NCBI RefSeq assembly: GCF_001545035.1
Contig: NZ_FCOJ02000003.1
Location: 1 to 64,000 of the forward strand
From: Caballeronia glebae
GTDB lineage: Bacteria; Pseudomonadota; Gammaproteobacteria; Burkholderiales; Burkholderiaceae
Length of the DNA stretch: 64,000 nucleotides
Reading direction: 5' to 3'
Numbering within the stretch: the stretch's first letter is position 1; the number at the start of each line of letters is the position of its first letter. Below are positions 50,918-59,130 of the stretch, one piece after another. A program made the position numbers and the translations under genes. The notes under the pieces were generated by a model, which had not been told where the DNA came from, ran no database searches, and saw only the letters and a program-made list of their open reading frames with translations.

Positions 50918-53160
50918 GCCGCCCGCGCTCCGGCCACGCGTTGCCCCGCGATATTCTGCAAGTCCTCGACGATCTGCTTCTGCGACATCATGCTCAGATC
51001 GATGACTTCCTTCGCCTGCGCAACGTAATACGCGAGCTGTTCGTCGCTGCGTGCGAGCGATTTGTCGAGCGCGCTTTCGATGCGTTCGAGATGCGCCACG
51101 AGCTTGTCGTTCGATTCGCCGAAGGACTGCACGGCCGCGCCGAACGCATCCGAGAGGCTCGCCATTTCGACCGCGCTCGTCGTCACTTGCGCGGCCATCG
51201 CGCCGAGCTTGCCGGCTTCGGCTTCGACCGTGCCGGTGAATTGATTGCCGACGCGCTCAAGCAGCGTCGCCGATGTGTCGACCAGCGCGTCGATCGCGGC
51301 GCGCTGCTCGTTCGATGCGAGGTTCACGGCGTCGAGCAGCGTTTCGACGGTGGCGAGCAGGCGGCTGCGTTCATCGAGCATCGCGGTATCGCGGACCATC
51401 GAGTCGGAAAGCTTCTGACGCATTTCCGCGACGACTTCGGCCGCCGCCTTCGGCGCTTCCGATGCAGCCTGCACGAGCCGTTCGATCTCCGCGATGGTCG
51501 CGCTCGCGTGCGTCTGCGATTGCGTGGACATGTCGCGCGCGGTTTGCGCGAGCGCGTCGCAGATGTCCTGCTGACGATTCGCGGCCACCGCGCTCGTTTC
51601 CTGCCATTGCTCGCGCAACGAGCCGGCCATCGTGTCGAGCGCGCCGCTCCACGCGGCAAGGCGTTCCTCGCCGCGTTGCGCGAGTTCGGCGCGCAAGTCC
51701 GCGTGCGAACGATCGACCGATTGCACGAGCGCCGCCGCGTGTTGCCCGAAACTGGCCGTCGCGGTCGTCAACGCATTCTGGTTCTGCGCGGATGCTTGCT
51801 CGTTGGCGCGCGCGTGCTGTGCGAGCGCATCGCTCCATGCTTGCGACATGTTGCTCGTCGCGGTGTCGAGGCGCGCGGAAACATCGCCGATCAAGCCGGA
51901 CGAACGCGTATCGAATGTCTCGGCAAAGCGTTCGAGCGATGCACCCATGCGCGTGACGAGCGCATCGCGCGATTGCTCGTGCTTCGCAACCGACGACTCC
52001 AGCGCGCCCGACACGCGGTCCATTTGCGCCGACACGCCTTCGACGAGGTTCGTCGCGCGTTGATCGAATGTCTGCGCGAAACGATCGAGCGATCCGCTCA
52101 TCTCGCCGACGAGCGCCGCGTTCGACTGCGCGTGCTTCGAGAGCGACGCGTTCCAGATGTCCGCGACCTTCGCCGACGACGCCTCGAAGCCGCTCGACAA
52201 ACCTTCCAGTTGACGCGCGACCGCCTGCTCGACGCTGCCGTGCAAAGCGGTGACTTCGCGCGCGATGCCGTCCATCGTCGTCTGCATGACGGGCTGCAAT
52301 GCGGCGCTCGCGGCACGCGCGCTGTCGGCCACGCTTTGCTTCAACGACAGTTCGACCGATGTCGCGAGCCGCCGATACGACGTCTCCGCTTTCGCATGAA
52401 ACGCATCCTGATTCGCCATCTGGCGCTCGCTCGCGGCAAGACTTTGTTGCTCGATCGCGATGGTCATCGACTGAAGACGATCGACGAGCTTCGGCATCAA
52501 TTCCGTCTGAAGCTGAAGCAGCTTGAACGTTTCGTCGCGCTGATGCGCCTGCGTGAAAACGCGCAGCGTCGTCGCGATTTTCATGTCGAGTTGCTGCGTG
52601 ACGAAGAGACGTTCGCGACGGCACAGCGCCGACAGCAAACCGAGCATCGCGGACGTCGCGACGCCTGCGATCGACGTGCCGAACGCGAAACCCAGGCCCG
52701 TAACGGGCGCGGCGAGGGATGCGCGGATCGCGCTCAGATCGGATGCGCTTTGCAACGCCGTGCCGGTGCCGCGCAAGGTCGCGACCATGCCGAGCAGCGT
52801 GCCGAGCATGCCGAGCAACACGAGCAGGCCGACGAGATACGGCGCGAGCACCGGACCGGGCAACGCCGCGCGCTCGCCTTCGACGCGCAGACGCACCGCA
52901 TTGCGCAGGCTCGGATCGAGGCTGTCGAGCCACACGGCGAAACTGCGCGGCGCGCTCGCGAGTTGCGCGACGGCCTGTTCGAGCGTGCCCGTGATCTGCT
53001 GATAGCGGCGCAATTCCGCCGCGCCCGCGAGATAGCATGCGGCGACCACGAGCGTGACGGCGAACGCGATTGCATTCGACGCGATATACGCAATGCCGAT
53101 GCCGAGCACCGCGGCGAGGCCAATCGAAAAAACAACGATGTTCAAAAGATTTCGGGGCAT
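50914..53160 (-). CDS. DUF802 protein: TolQ/MotA-type channel with very long helical tail
   Basis: 748 residues. Four membrane helices: about 5-26, 27-48, 105-130 and 150-180. The last two match the MotA/TolQ/ExbB proton-channel core: 'LLVLLGMLGTLLGMVATLRG' then 'LAAPVTGLGFAFGTSIAGVATSAMLGLLSAL'. Residues 181-748 form an Ala/Gln/Glu/Ser-rich, low-Pro helical tail with DUF802 repeats (see repeat entry). The architecture (four helices, long cytoplasmic tail, overlap with a MotB-like gene) is that of ZorA from Zorya. The start is ATG 53160, with no strong ribosome site but only 10 bp after the DUF3348 stop, so it is probably coupled. Confidence 0.88.
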   Translation of the reverse strand: MPRNLLNIVVFSIGLAAVLGIGIAYIASNAIAFAVTLVVAACYLAGAAELRRYQQITGTLEQAVAQLASAPRSFAVWLDSLDPSLRNAVRLRVEGERAALPGPVLAPYLVGLLVLLGMLGTLLGMVATLRGTGTALQSASDLSAIRASLAAPVTGLGFAFGTSIAGVATSAMLGLLSALCRRERLFVTQQLDMKIATTLRVFTQAHQRDETFKLLQLQTELMPKLVDRLQSMTIAIEQQSLAASERQMANQDAFHAKAETSYRRLATSVELSLKQSVADSARAASAALQPVMQTTMDGIAREVTALHGSVEQAVARQLEGLSSGFEASSAKVADIWNASLSKHAQSNAALVGEMSGSLDRFAQTFDQRATNLVEGVSAQMDRVSGALESSVAKHEQSRDALVTRMGASLERFAETFDTRSSGLIGDVSARLDTATSNMSQAWSDALAQHARANEQASAQNQNALTTATASFGQHAAALVQSVDRSHADLRAELAQRGEERLAAWSGALDTMAGSLREQWQETSAVAANRQQDICDALAQTARDMSTQSQTHASATIAEIERLVQAASEAPKAAAEVVAEMRQKLSDSMVRDTAMLDERSRLLATVETLLDAVNLASNEQRAAIDALVDTSATLLERVGNQFTGTVEAEAGKLGAMAAQVTTSAVEMASLSDAFGAAVQSFGESNDKLVAHLERIESALDKSLARSDEQLAYYVAQAKEVIDLSMMSQKQIVEDLQNIAGQRVAGARAA
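51856..52149 (-). repeat. Two tandem DUF802 repeats in the tail of the channel protein
   Basis: At protein level, residues about 338-383 and 389-434 repeat with a 51-residue period: His343/His394, Phe361/Phe412, Leu358/Leu409 and Arg368/Arg419 align. The shared pattern is SxxKHxQSxxALVxxM..SLxRFAxTFDxR...L...VSA. Weaker copies follow at about 441-550. No comparable DNA-level tandem repeat is obvious, so this is an old duplication. Confidence 0.7.
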
Positions 53161-53170
53161 AGCGAGCCAG

Positions 53171-53857
53171 TTAGCGGGGGCGAAGAGCCGCGAGCAAGCC
53201 TTCGATCGGTTGAAAACGAACATCCAGTTCGGCGAGCAACACGCTTTGCAGATCCTTGCGAAACACGTCGAGCCAAGTATTGCGCGCGGATGTTTCGACG
53301 GCGGCATGAGCGCGCTTCATGCGCTCGAAATGCTTGCCGAGCAGAGCGGGCACGTTGGCGAGCAGATTGCGCTCGCGCGCGCTCAACGCCTGTTCCATCA
53401 CGGCATCGACGACGGCCAGGCGTGCCATGTCCGGCGACCTCGCAGCGAGCGTCGCGCGCAAACGCGTGCGCAGCGCGCCGATGTCGGATTCCATCGCCTG
53501 CTGCAAGGACACGTAGCGCTGACGAAATTCCGCATAGTCGATGGGCACATCGTCCGGCGACGGTTGCGCGGGAGCACGATGCCTGCGGCGCATCGCCGCT
53601 TCCTCGCGTGTGAACGCGCCCGCGAGCGAGGCGCGTACGCGCGCGCACTCTTCTTCCACGTCGCGAGGGACGGATCGCGCGCCGGGCACGGCGGGCGGAT
53701 CGGTGGCGAGCGCGGTGGACAGCGCAATCGCATCGGTCCAGCCGAGCCATTGGCTCAGGCGGTCCGCGAGCGATTGAGCGGGTTCGTGAACGTCGAGATC
53801 GGCAAAATGCGCCAGCAGGCGCACGAGCGCCGGGCCGCTGAATGCCGTGCGCTTCAT
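53171..53857 (-). CDS. DUF3348 family protein (first gene of the motor-like operon)
   Basis: 228 residues from ATG 53857 (a GTG 9 nt upstream is an alternative). The family pattern is 'SGPALVRLLAHFADLDVHEPAQSLADRLSQWLGWTDAIALSTAL' followed by 'ECARVRASLAGAFTREEAAMRRRHRAP', 'DYAEFRQRYVSLQQAMESDIGALRTRLRATLAARSPDMARLAVVDAVMEQALSARERNLLANVPALLGKHFERMKRAH'. It is soluble and helical. Function is unknown. Its constant position directly upstream of DUF802 suggests a partner, such as a chaperone or cytoplasmic component, of the long-tailed channel. Confidence 0.88.
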   Translation of the reverse strand: MKRTAFSGPALVRLLAHFADLDVHEPAQSLADRLSQWLGWTDAIALSTALATDPPAVPGARSVPRDVEEECARVRASLAGAFTREEAAMRRRHRAPAQPSPDDVPIDYAEFRQRYVSLQQAMESDIGALRTRLRATLAARSPDMARLAVVDAVMEQALSARERNLLANVPALLGKHFERMKRAHAAVETSARNTWLDVFRKDLQSVLLAELDVRFQPIEGLLAALRPR

Positions 53858-53977
53858 GCCTTGCACAGGGTTCCCGGGGGCAAAAGGACGCTATTTTACC
53901 TGCGCGGGCGGGCTCGATGCCCCGTTTTCATGTCGAGCCGCGGCAACACGGGCGGCAACAGGGCCGCAAACGCCGGC

Positions 53978-55063
53978 TCACGGCGCCTTCGCGGGCATGA
54001 ACGCGAACGGCTGCGTCGCGACGAAACTTCCCGCCGTCTCGCCCGAGAAAAGTTGCCCCGCGTCGATCGTCAGCTTCATCACCGGCGCGCCCGGGTTCAG
54101 GTTGAGCTTTTTCAGCGACACCCAGAACGTATCGGGGCGCGTTGCCGAATCGAAGTAATAGATCAGGCTCTGCTGATCCGACACCGTGCGCCATATCGTC
54201 GACGACAGATTCGGCTGCTCCGGCGTGCTGATGCCAAGCGGCACGCTCACCGAACGCATGACGCTCATCACGCTCGCCACCGCCTGAAACGCATACGACT
54301 TTTGCGGCACGCCCGCCATGTAGTTGGGGTCGGCCTGCTTCGGAATGGCATCGAGCAGAAACGACGCGCGCACGAAGCGGTCCGCCGCGCGATTCGTGCC
54401 CGGCAGGAAGCCGAGCCCGCCGACGCTTTTCCAGTACGTATCGATGGCAAGCTGTTCGTCGTAGATCGGCGAGTTGGTCATCACCTTGTACTTCTTCCCC
54501 TGATGGATGACGAGCTTGCCGTTGATGTACTCGAAGATCGCCGAATCGCCGCGCGCGTCGGAAAGCGAAAGATGGATCGTCAGCGGTTTGCCGTTGGGCA
54601 GCGGCGGCGCGATGATCTGGAACGGCTCGCGCGAGAGCACATAGACGGCCTGCCCGACGGTCGCGAAGTTATCGAGCGCATATTGCGCCCACAGGCTGAT
54701 CGACATCGGATCGCGCTTCGGGTCGGGCTTGCCGTAATCGGTCTCCGCGAGATAAAGCGCATTGGCGACGAGGCCGCGCTCGTTCATGCCATCCACCGTG
54801 CCGATCTCGTAGCCCGACACCACCACGCTGCCGTACTTCGATTTCCATTTGACGGAGCGCGGTCCCGCGTTGCCATCGCGATCCATGCCCGCGGGCATCA
54901 CCCACAGATTCGAACGCATGTCCTCGGACCAGTCCATCGAACGGCCCGTTATCACGAGACCTTTGTCGCCGACATACAGTGCGCGCGTGCAGGCAAGCGC
55001 GAGCGACGTGGAGAGCAACGCCAGCGCCACGAGGCACGCGAGCTTTCGGGTCAGACGGGTCAT
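53978..55063 (-). CDS. Exported choloylglycine-hydrolase-family (Ntn) amidase
   Basis: 361 residues. A signal peptide (about 1-24, ending LALA) is followed at once by Cys25, so cleavage would expose Cys as the N-terminal nucleophile. Arg41 (C+16) and Asp44 (C+19) in 'TGRSMDW' match the C2/R18/D21 spacing of bile salt hydrolase and penicillin V acylase. Asn197 in 'VMTNSP' and 'DRF' with Arg229 fit the remaining residues. It is probably periplasmic. Substrates of the family include conjugated bile salts, penicillin V and N-acyl homoserine lactones; the last would mean quorum-signal degradation, but that is not shown here. AAGGGAA precedes the ATG. Confidence 0.88.
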   Translation of the reverse strand: MTRLTRKLACLVALALLSTSLALACTRALYVGDKGLVITGRSMDWSEDMRSNLWVMPAGMDRDGNAGPRSVKWKSKYGSVVVSGYEIGTVDGMNERGLVANALYLAETDYGKPDPKRDPMSISLWAQYALDNFATVGQAVYVLSREPFQIIAPPLPNGKPLTIHLSLSDARGDSAIFEYINGKLVIHQGKKYKVMTNSPIYDEQLAIDTYWKSVGGLGFLPGTNRAADRFVRASFLLDAIPKQADPNYMAGVPQKSYAFQAVASVMSVMRSVSVPLGISTPEQPNLSSTIWRTVSDQQSLIYYFDSATRPDTFWVSLKKLNLNPGAPVMKLTIDAGQLFSGETAGSFVATQPFAFMPAKAP

Positions 55064-55445
55064 GGCCGTGTTCCCTTTGTCGTTGGTTATTCATTGAGCG
55101 GCGGCGGCGCGGACGCGCTCGATCGATGCGAAGGCGTCTATCGCGTTGGCGCGATGCTTCGTGTCTGACTGCGCGAGTTCATCGAGCCGCGCAGGGACGG
55201 GCGAGGCGCGGATAGAGCCCCACGCCACGACCGAAAGCCGCCTTCAGCAATATTGGAATCCATCGGCTTTGTAAAGCACGCGGCGAGCAACGCGCGGGTC
55301 ATGAATATGATTAACTAATCGGTGAAAATTGCTCAACAAAAACCAAATCGCCTAATAGATTCAGGATTTATTGCCGATGGTCATTGAGAAAGGACACGAG
55401 TGGAAAACGCACGCGAGCCGCATGCGCTGAAGAACGATTCGGTCT
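55064..55445. other. Intergenic region between the Ntn amidase and the phosphoesterase gene
   Basis: About 380 bp. The part at about 55296-55392 is unusually A/T-rich ('gattaactaatcggtgaaaattgctcaacaaaaaccaaatcg'-like) and is the likely promoter region of the amidase gene. I see no gene here; the open frames on the plus strand mirror the coding strand of the phosphoesterase and have poor composition. Confidence 0.45.
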
Positions 55446-56912
55446 TCACGAAGGAAATCCCAGCGCCGTGGCCTTCGCGCGCAAGCCGGCGAAGCGACCG
55501 CCCGGCGTCGGCGTTTGCGATGCGCCTTCGGCCGCTTTCGCCGTCCGCGACTTATCGATTGGGCCGAGACCCGACCCGCCCGACGGCGTGTTCGAGCAGT
55601 CGAGGCCGAACGGCCCTTGCGCCACCGTGAGCGCGGGCGCATCGGTGCGCGGCGCATCGCTCAGTTCGAGTGCATAAGCCATGTTGAACGTGGTCGGATC
55701 GCTCGCGCGCACGCCCAGCGGATCGAGCCCGAAGCGCCACGCAAGCAGTTGATGAATCGAGCTCGGATCGAACGGATAGCGCGCCACGTCGTTCGCGCGC
55801 ACGCGGGGCCCGAGCAGCATGCAGGGCACGCGAAAACCCAGACGGCCGTCGTTGCCGAGCTTCTGTTCCGCCGACGACAGCGACTTGACCGGCGGCGCGA
55901 CATGCTCGAAGAAGCCGCCCCACTCGTCGTAGACAATGATCATGAGCGTCGTGCTCCAGTTCGGGCTCGTGCGCAGCGCTTCGTAGATTTGCGCGAGCAG
56001 CACCTGGCCGTTGCGCACATCGGCATGCGGATGATCGTCGTTTGACGTGCCGTTCGCCTCGCCGCCGAAACGCGGATCGACCATGCAGAACGATGGCAGC
56101 GTGCCGCCGGCCGCATCGGACAGAAATCTGGAAAAGAGCTTCGAGCGGCCGAGGTAGCGCGTGCCATAGAGCGCCGTGAACGGCACGTCGTGAAAGTAAT
56201 ACTTCGACGACACGTTCTTCGCATCGAGCCGGTCCCAGATCGTCGAAAGCGACGATGTATAGAGCGTATCGCGCAGGCGATCCGTCTCGCCGCTATGCAG
56301 ATAGACGCGGTTCGAAAACGTCTCGGAGAGAATGCCGCTCATGTAGTAATCGCAGACCGTGTATTGCGTCACGGCCTGTCGATAGAATTCGAGGTCGCTG
56401 CCCGTGTAGTAACCGATCGGCAGCAGATCGCCGCGCGTTTCGTTCGTATCGGGCGTGAGCAGGAATCCGTTCATCGCGCCATTCGCCAGATGCGTGCGGC
56501 CCCCGTCGTATTCGTGATCGGGGTCCGCGAACTGGCAGCCCTGAAAGCCGTAGGCTGCATTGACCGACAGCGCGAAGGTCGCTTGCGCAACGCCGAATGC
56601 ATCGGTGAATTGCTTGCCCGCCTGCGCGCCCTCCGCGCCCGGCACCCAGCCGAGCATGTGATCGAAAGAGCGATTCTCCATCGTGACGAGCACGACGTGA
56701 TCGATACCCGATGTACCCGGCGCAGGCAGAGCCGGACGCGGAAGACTCGCGCGATCGGGCGGAATGTCGCCGATGGGACTCGTCGGCGTGACGGAGCCGG
56801 AAGCGTCGTCGCTGCCGCCGCCACAGCAAGCGGACAACATCGCCGTGCTGGCGAGCGTGGTAAGCAGACGCCGGGGTAACGCGCCGGGTTCGATAGAGAG
56901 CTTCTGTGCCAT
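55446..56912 (-). CDS. Phosphoesterase-family (PF04185) lipoprotein, phospholipase C/acid-phosphatase-like
   Basis: 488 residues. The N-terminus has a signal with lipobox-like 'STAMLSACCGGGSDD', so a lipoprotein is likely. The phosphoesterase core opens with 'HVVLVTMENRSFDHMLGWVPG', the metal-binding Glu/Asn of the family. Later blocks are 'HPHADVRNGQVLLAQIYEAL' and 'MIIVYDEWGGFFEHVAPP' (Asp, Glu and His ligands), then 'LGFRVPCMLLGPRVR'. Relatives are phospholipase C enzymes and class AcpA phosphatases. GGAG lies 7 nt before ATG 56912, whereas the upstream frame looks non-coding. Substrate unknown. Confidence 0.88.
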   Translation of the reverse strand: MAQKLSIEPGALPRRLLTTLASTAMLSACCGGGSDDASGSVTPTSPIGDIPPDRASLPRPALPAPGTSGIDHVVLVTMENRSFDHMLGWVPGAEGAQAGKQFTDAFGVAQATFALSVNAAYGFQGCQFADPDHEYDGGRTHLANGAMNGFLLTPDTNETRGDLLPIGYYTGSDLEFYRQAVTQYTVCDYYMSGILSETFSNRVYLHSGETDRLRDTLYTSSLSTIWDRLDAKNVSSKYYFHDVPFTALYGTRYLGRSKLFSRFLSDAAGGTLPSFCMVDPRFGGEANGTSNDDHPHADVRNGQVLLAQIYEALRTSPNWSTTLMIIVYDEWGGFFEHVAPPVKSLSSAEQKLGNDGRLGFRVPCMLLGPRVRANDVARYPFDPSSIHQLLAWRFGLDPLGVRASDPTTFNMAYALELSDAPRTDAPALTVAQGPFGLDCSNTPSGGSGLGPIDKSRTAKAAEGASQTPTPGGRFAGLRAKATALGFPS

Positions 56913-57059
56913 GACGGCGCTCCGTCTGAGTGTATTTATCGAACGCCGTTCCAAGGCAACGCGGTTGCGTTTCGGAACGTCGAACGCGAACGGCTCGTGG
57001 GTGTCGGGGCTCAGCATGCGGCGCGTTCCCGGCATCTTTCGCTCACACGGGCGGCGCGG

Positions 57060-57431
57060 CTACGCGCGTCCGACGACCGAACTGCTCGCGCCATCCTTGA
57101 CGGGCGCATCGAGCGAATAGGCGTCGACGCCATCGATACAGCCGAGGTTGACGCGCCACTCATCCGGATTCGAGCGCGTCTGATGAAACGTGTAAATTCC
57201 ACAGCGCTTGCAGAAGAAATGCTTCGCGACCTGCGTGTTGAATTGATAAAGCGCGAGGTCGTCTTCACCTGACAGGATGCGAAGCCGGTCCCTGAGAAAC
57301 GGCGGCGACATCACCGCGCCGCGCCGCCGGCAGAAACTGCAATTGCAGCGCGCGGCGGGTTCCGACCGAGTGTCCACTTCGAACGTGATCGCGCCGCAGT
57401 GACACGCGCCTTTCAGGGTCGTCGGATTCAT
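57060..57431 (-). CDS. GFA-family (glutathione-dependent formaldehyde-activating-like) zinc protein
   Basis: 123 residues with the paired zinc-binding cysteines of the GFA fold: 'GACHCGAITFEVDTRSEPAARCNCSFCRRRGAVM' and 'KHFFCKRCGIYTFHQTRSNPDEWRVNLGCIDGVD'. The patterns CxCG, CxCxxC and CxxCG are all present. It probably binds zinc, and any catalytic activity would need testing. GGAGA is 9 nt before the ATG. Same strand as the tautomerase upstream. Confidence 0.92.
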   Translation of the reverse strand: MNPTTLKGACHCGAITFEVDTRSEPAARCNCSFCRRRGAVMSPPFLRDRLRILSGEDDLALYQFNTQVAKHFFCKRCGIYTFHQTRSNPDEWRVNLGCIDGVDAYSLDAPVKDGASSSVVGRA

Positions 57432-57458
57432 CGTGGGTTCGTCTCCTTCGGTTTTCGG

Positions 57459-57851
57459 TCAGGGCGCGTCCTCCACATACTGCGCGAGCCCGCGTCCGAA
57501 CGACCAGTCTTCGCGGCGATTCGGCGCGAGCGCGATCATCACGTCGTCGGGGCGCAGTCCCGGCGATGCGACGAGCTTCGCGACCAGTGTCCTGTAGAAC
57601 GCTTTCTTCGTCGCCGTGTCGCGCCAGTCGCTCGCGGTAATGTGAATGAACACGAGATCGTCGCTTCGTTCGACATCGAGATAAGTGGGATCGTAAATGA
57701 AGTGGTCGCGCTCGTGTTCATCGATCAACTGAAAACGATCGTTGGCGGGCACCTTGAACGCTTCGACGAGTGCTTCGTGCACACCGTTCGAGATCGCGCG
57801 AATATGCTCGCGCGGCTTGCCTTTCACGAGTGAGATTCTGACGAGCGGCAT
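57459..57851 (-). CDS. Tautomerase-family protein with Pro1
   Basis: 130 residues beginning MPLVRISLVKGK, so Pro becomes N-terminal after Met removal and would be the catalytic base. 'GVHEALVEAFKVPANDRFQLIDEHERDHFIYDPTYLDVERSDDLVFIHITASDWRDTATKKAFYRTLVAKLVASPGLRPDDVMIALAPNRREDWSFGRGLAQY' matches the longer tautomerase subfamily. AAGGAG is 8 nt before the ATG. It is followed 27 bp later by the GFA gene on the same strand, a possible two-gene unit. Substrate unknown. Confidence 0.9.
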   Translation of the reverse strand: MPLVRISLVKGKPREHIRAISNGVHEALVEAFKVPANDRFQLIDEHERDHFIYDPTYLDVERSDDLVFIHITASDWRDTATKKAFYRTLVAKLVASPGLRPDDVMIALAPNRREDWSFGRGLAQYVEDAP

Positions 57852-57954
57852 GATGAAGCTCCTTCGAAATCGAGTTCGGGTGAATTCGACTCTACGCCGC
57901 TCAATCGATGCTGAAAATTGAATTGTTTTGCATCGACCATTCGAAGAAACCGGA

Positions 57955-59121
57955 TTATCGCGCCCGCAACGCGTCGACAATATTCATGCGCGAAGCCCGC
58001 ATCGCCGGCAGGAATCCGCCGACCAGTCCCATCAGAAGCGAAAACGCGAGCGTCTTCGCGATGACCGAAGGCGTCAGGAGAAAGCGGAACGACAGGTCCG
58101 CGAAAGTCTGAAAATTGGTCGTCGAGAACGAAGCAAATTGCATCAGCGCGGCGCACGCAAGCCCGGCCACGCCGCCGACCAGTCCAAGCAACAACGCTTC
58201 GAGCAGAAACGCCCCGAGCACATCGAAGCGCTTGAACCCGAGCGCGCGCAAGGTGCCGATCTCCGCGACGCGATTCGCGACCGACGCGTACATCGTGATC
58301 ATCGCGCCGATCATGGCCGCGATCGAAAAGATGATCGACAGCGAGAAGCCGAGGATATTGATGAACGTCGACAGCGACTTCGACTGATCGCCGTAGAACA
58401 CCTGTTCACGCTTTGCTTCGTCGGCGAGGCGCGGGTCCACGTCGATATCGGCGCGAAAGCGCTCGAACGCATCGCTGCGCGCGAGCCGCACGACCATCGA
58501 CGAATAACTCGTGCGCCGGAACGATTGCATCAACTGATCGACGTCGCCCCATATTTCCGAATCGAAGCCGCTGCCGCCCGCATCGAAATGGCCGACGACG
58601 GTCCAGTCACGCTGCGCGAAACGCAAGTGATCGCCGATGCGCGTGCCGCCGAATCCCTTCGCGATGCTGCTGCCCACGATGATCTCCGACGACCCGCGCC
58701 TGAACATGCGCCCCGCCCTGAGCGTCACTTGCGGACGCAATTGCGCGCCCATCGGCGAGACGCCGCGAATCACGACGTTGGCGGGCGTGTTCGCGCCGCG
58801 CTTGGTGAGCGTGATCAGCACGACGGTTTCCTTCGAAGCGAGCGGCTCGCCGTCGCCGTTCATCGCGACCGATGGGTGCATCTCCATCACGTTCGCCTGA
58901 TTGCGGTCGATTCCGCTCTGGATCTCCGTTTCCGCGCCCTTGCGGATCACGACGACGTTGTCCGCTTCGCCCGTCGATACGAGCGTTTTCTTGAGGCCCG
59001 CGTCGAGCATCAGCACGGTCGCGAACACGAACACGACGAGCGCGAGACCGCCCGCGGTGAGCATCGTCGTGAGACGGCGCGCCCAGAGATTGCGCGCGAC
59101 GTAGGAAACGGGAATGGCCAT
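57955..59121 (-). CDS. ABC transporter permease, FtsX/MacB-type (second permease)
   Basis: 388 residues. Helix 1 near residue 22 ('TMLTAGGLALVVFVFATVLML'), a large periplasmic domain of about 240 residues with 'SEIIVGSSIAKGFGGTRIGDHLRF', then three C-terminal helices ('SIIFSIAAMIGAMITMYASVANRVAEIGTLRALGFKRFDVLGAFLLEALLLGLVGG', 'FLLTPSVIAKTLAFSLLMGLVGGFLPA'). This is the FtsX-type fold of non-canonical ABC permeases. The gene ends an adaptor-ATPase-permease-permease operon, so it probably forms a heterodimer with the permease upstream. Confidence 0.92.
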   Translation of the reverse strand: MAIPVSYVARNLWARRLTTMLTAGGLALVVFVFATVLMLDAGLKKTLVSTGEADNVVVIRKGAETEIQSGIDRNQANVMEMHPSVAMNGDGEPLASKETVVLITLTKRGANTPANVVIRGVSPMGAQLRPQVTLRAGRMFRRGSSEIIVGSSIAKGFGGTRIGDHLRFAQRDWTVVGHFDAGGSGFDSEIWGDVDQLMQSFRRTSYSSMVVRLARSDAFERFRADIDVDPRLADEAKREQVFYGDQSKSLSTFINILGFSLSIIFSIAAMIGAMITMYASVANRVAEIGTLRALGFKRFDVLGAFLLEALLLGLVGGVAGLACAALMQFASFSTTNFQTFADLSFRFLLTPSVIAKTLAFSLLMGLVGGFLPAMRASRMNIVDALRAR

Positions 59122-59130
59122 CGCGCGTCC

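Noticed and set aside
50695..53613. Long plus-strand open frame opposite the DUF802 gene
   Set aside because: Low-complexity Arg-rich translation; the minus-strand protein has coherent membrane and repeat structure.
49702..53857. Complete Zorya defence system
   Set aside because: Only the ZorA/ZorB-like pair has a structural parallel. No helicase/nuclease (ZorD) or ZorC gene is present, and the partners are DUF3348 and DUF2894, so I do not call it Zorya.
50270..53857. Flagellar MotAB or type VI secretion OmpA/TssL component
   Set aside because: No flagellar, chemotaxis or tss genes are nearby. The channel lacks the MotA length and loop features, and its tail is far too long.
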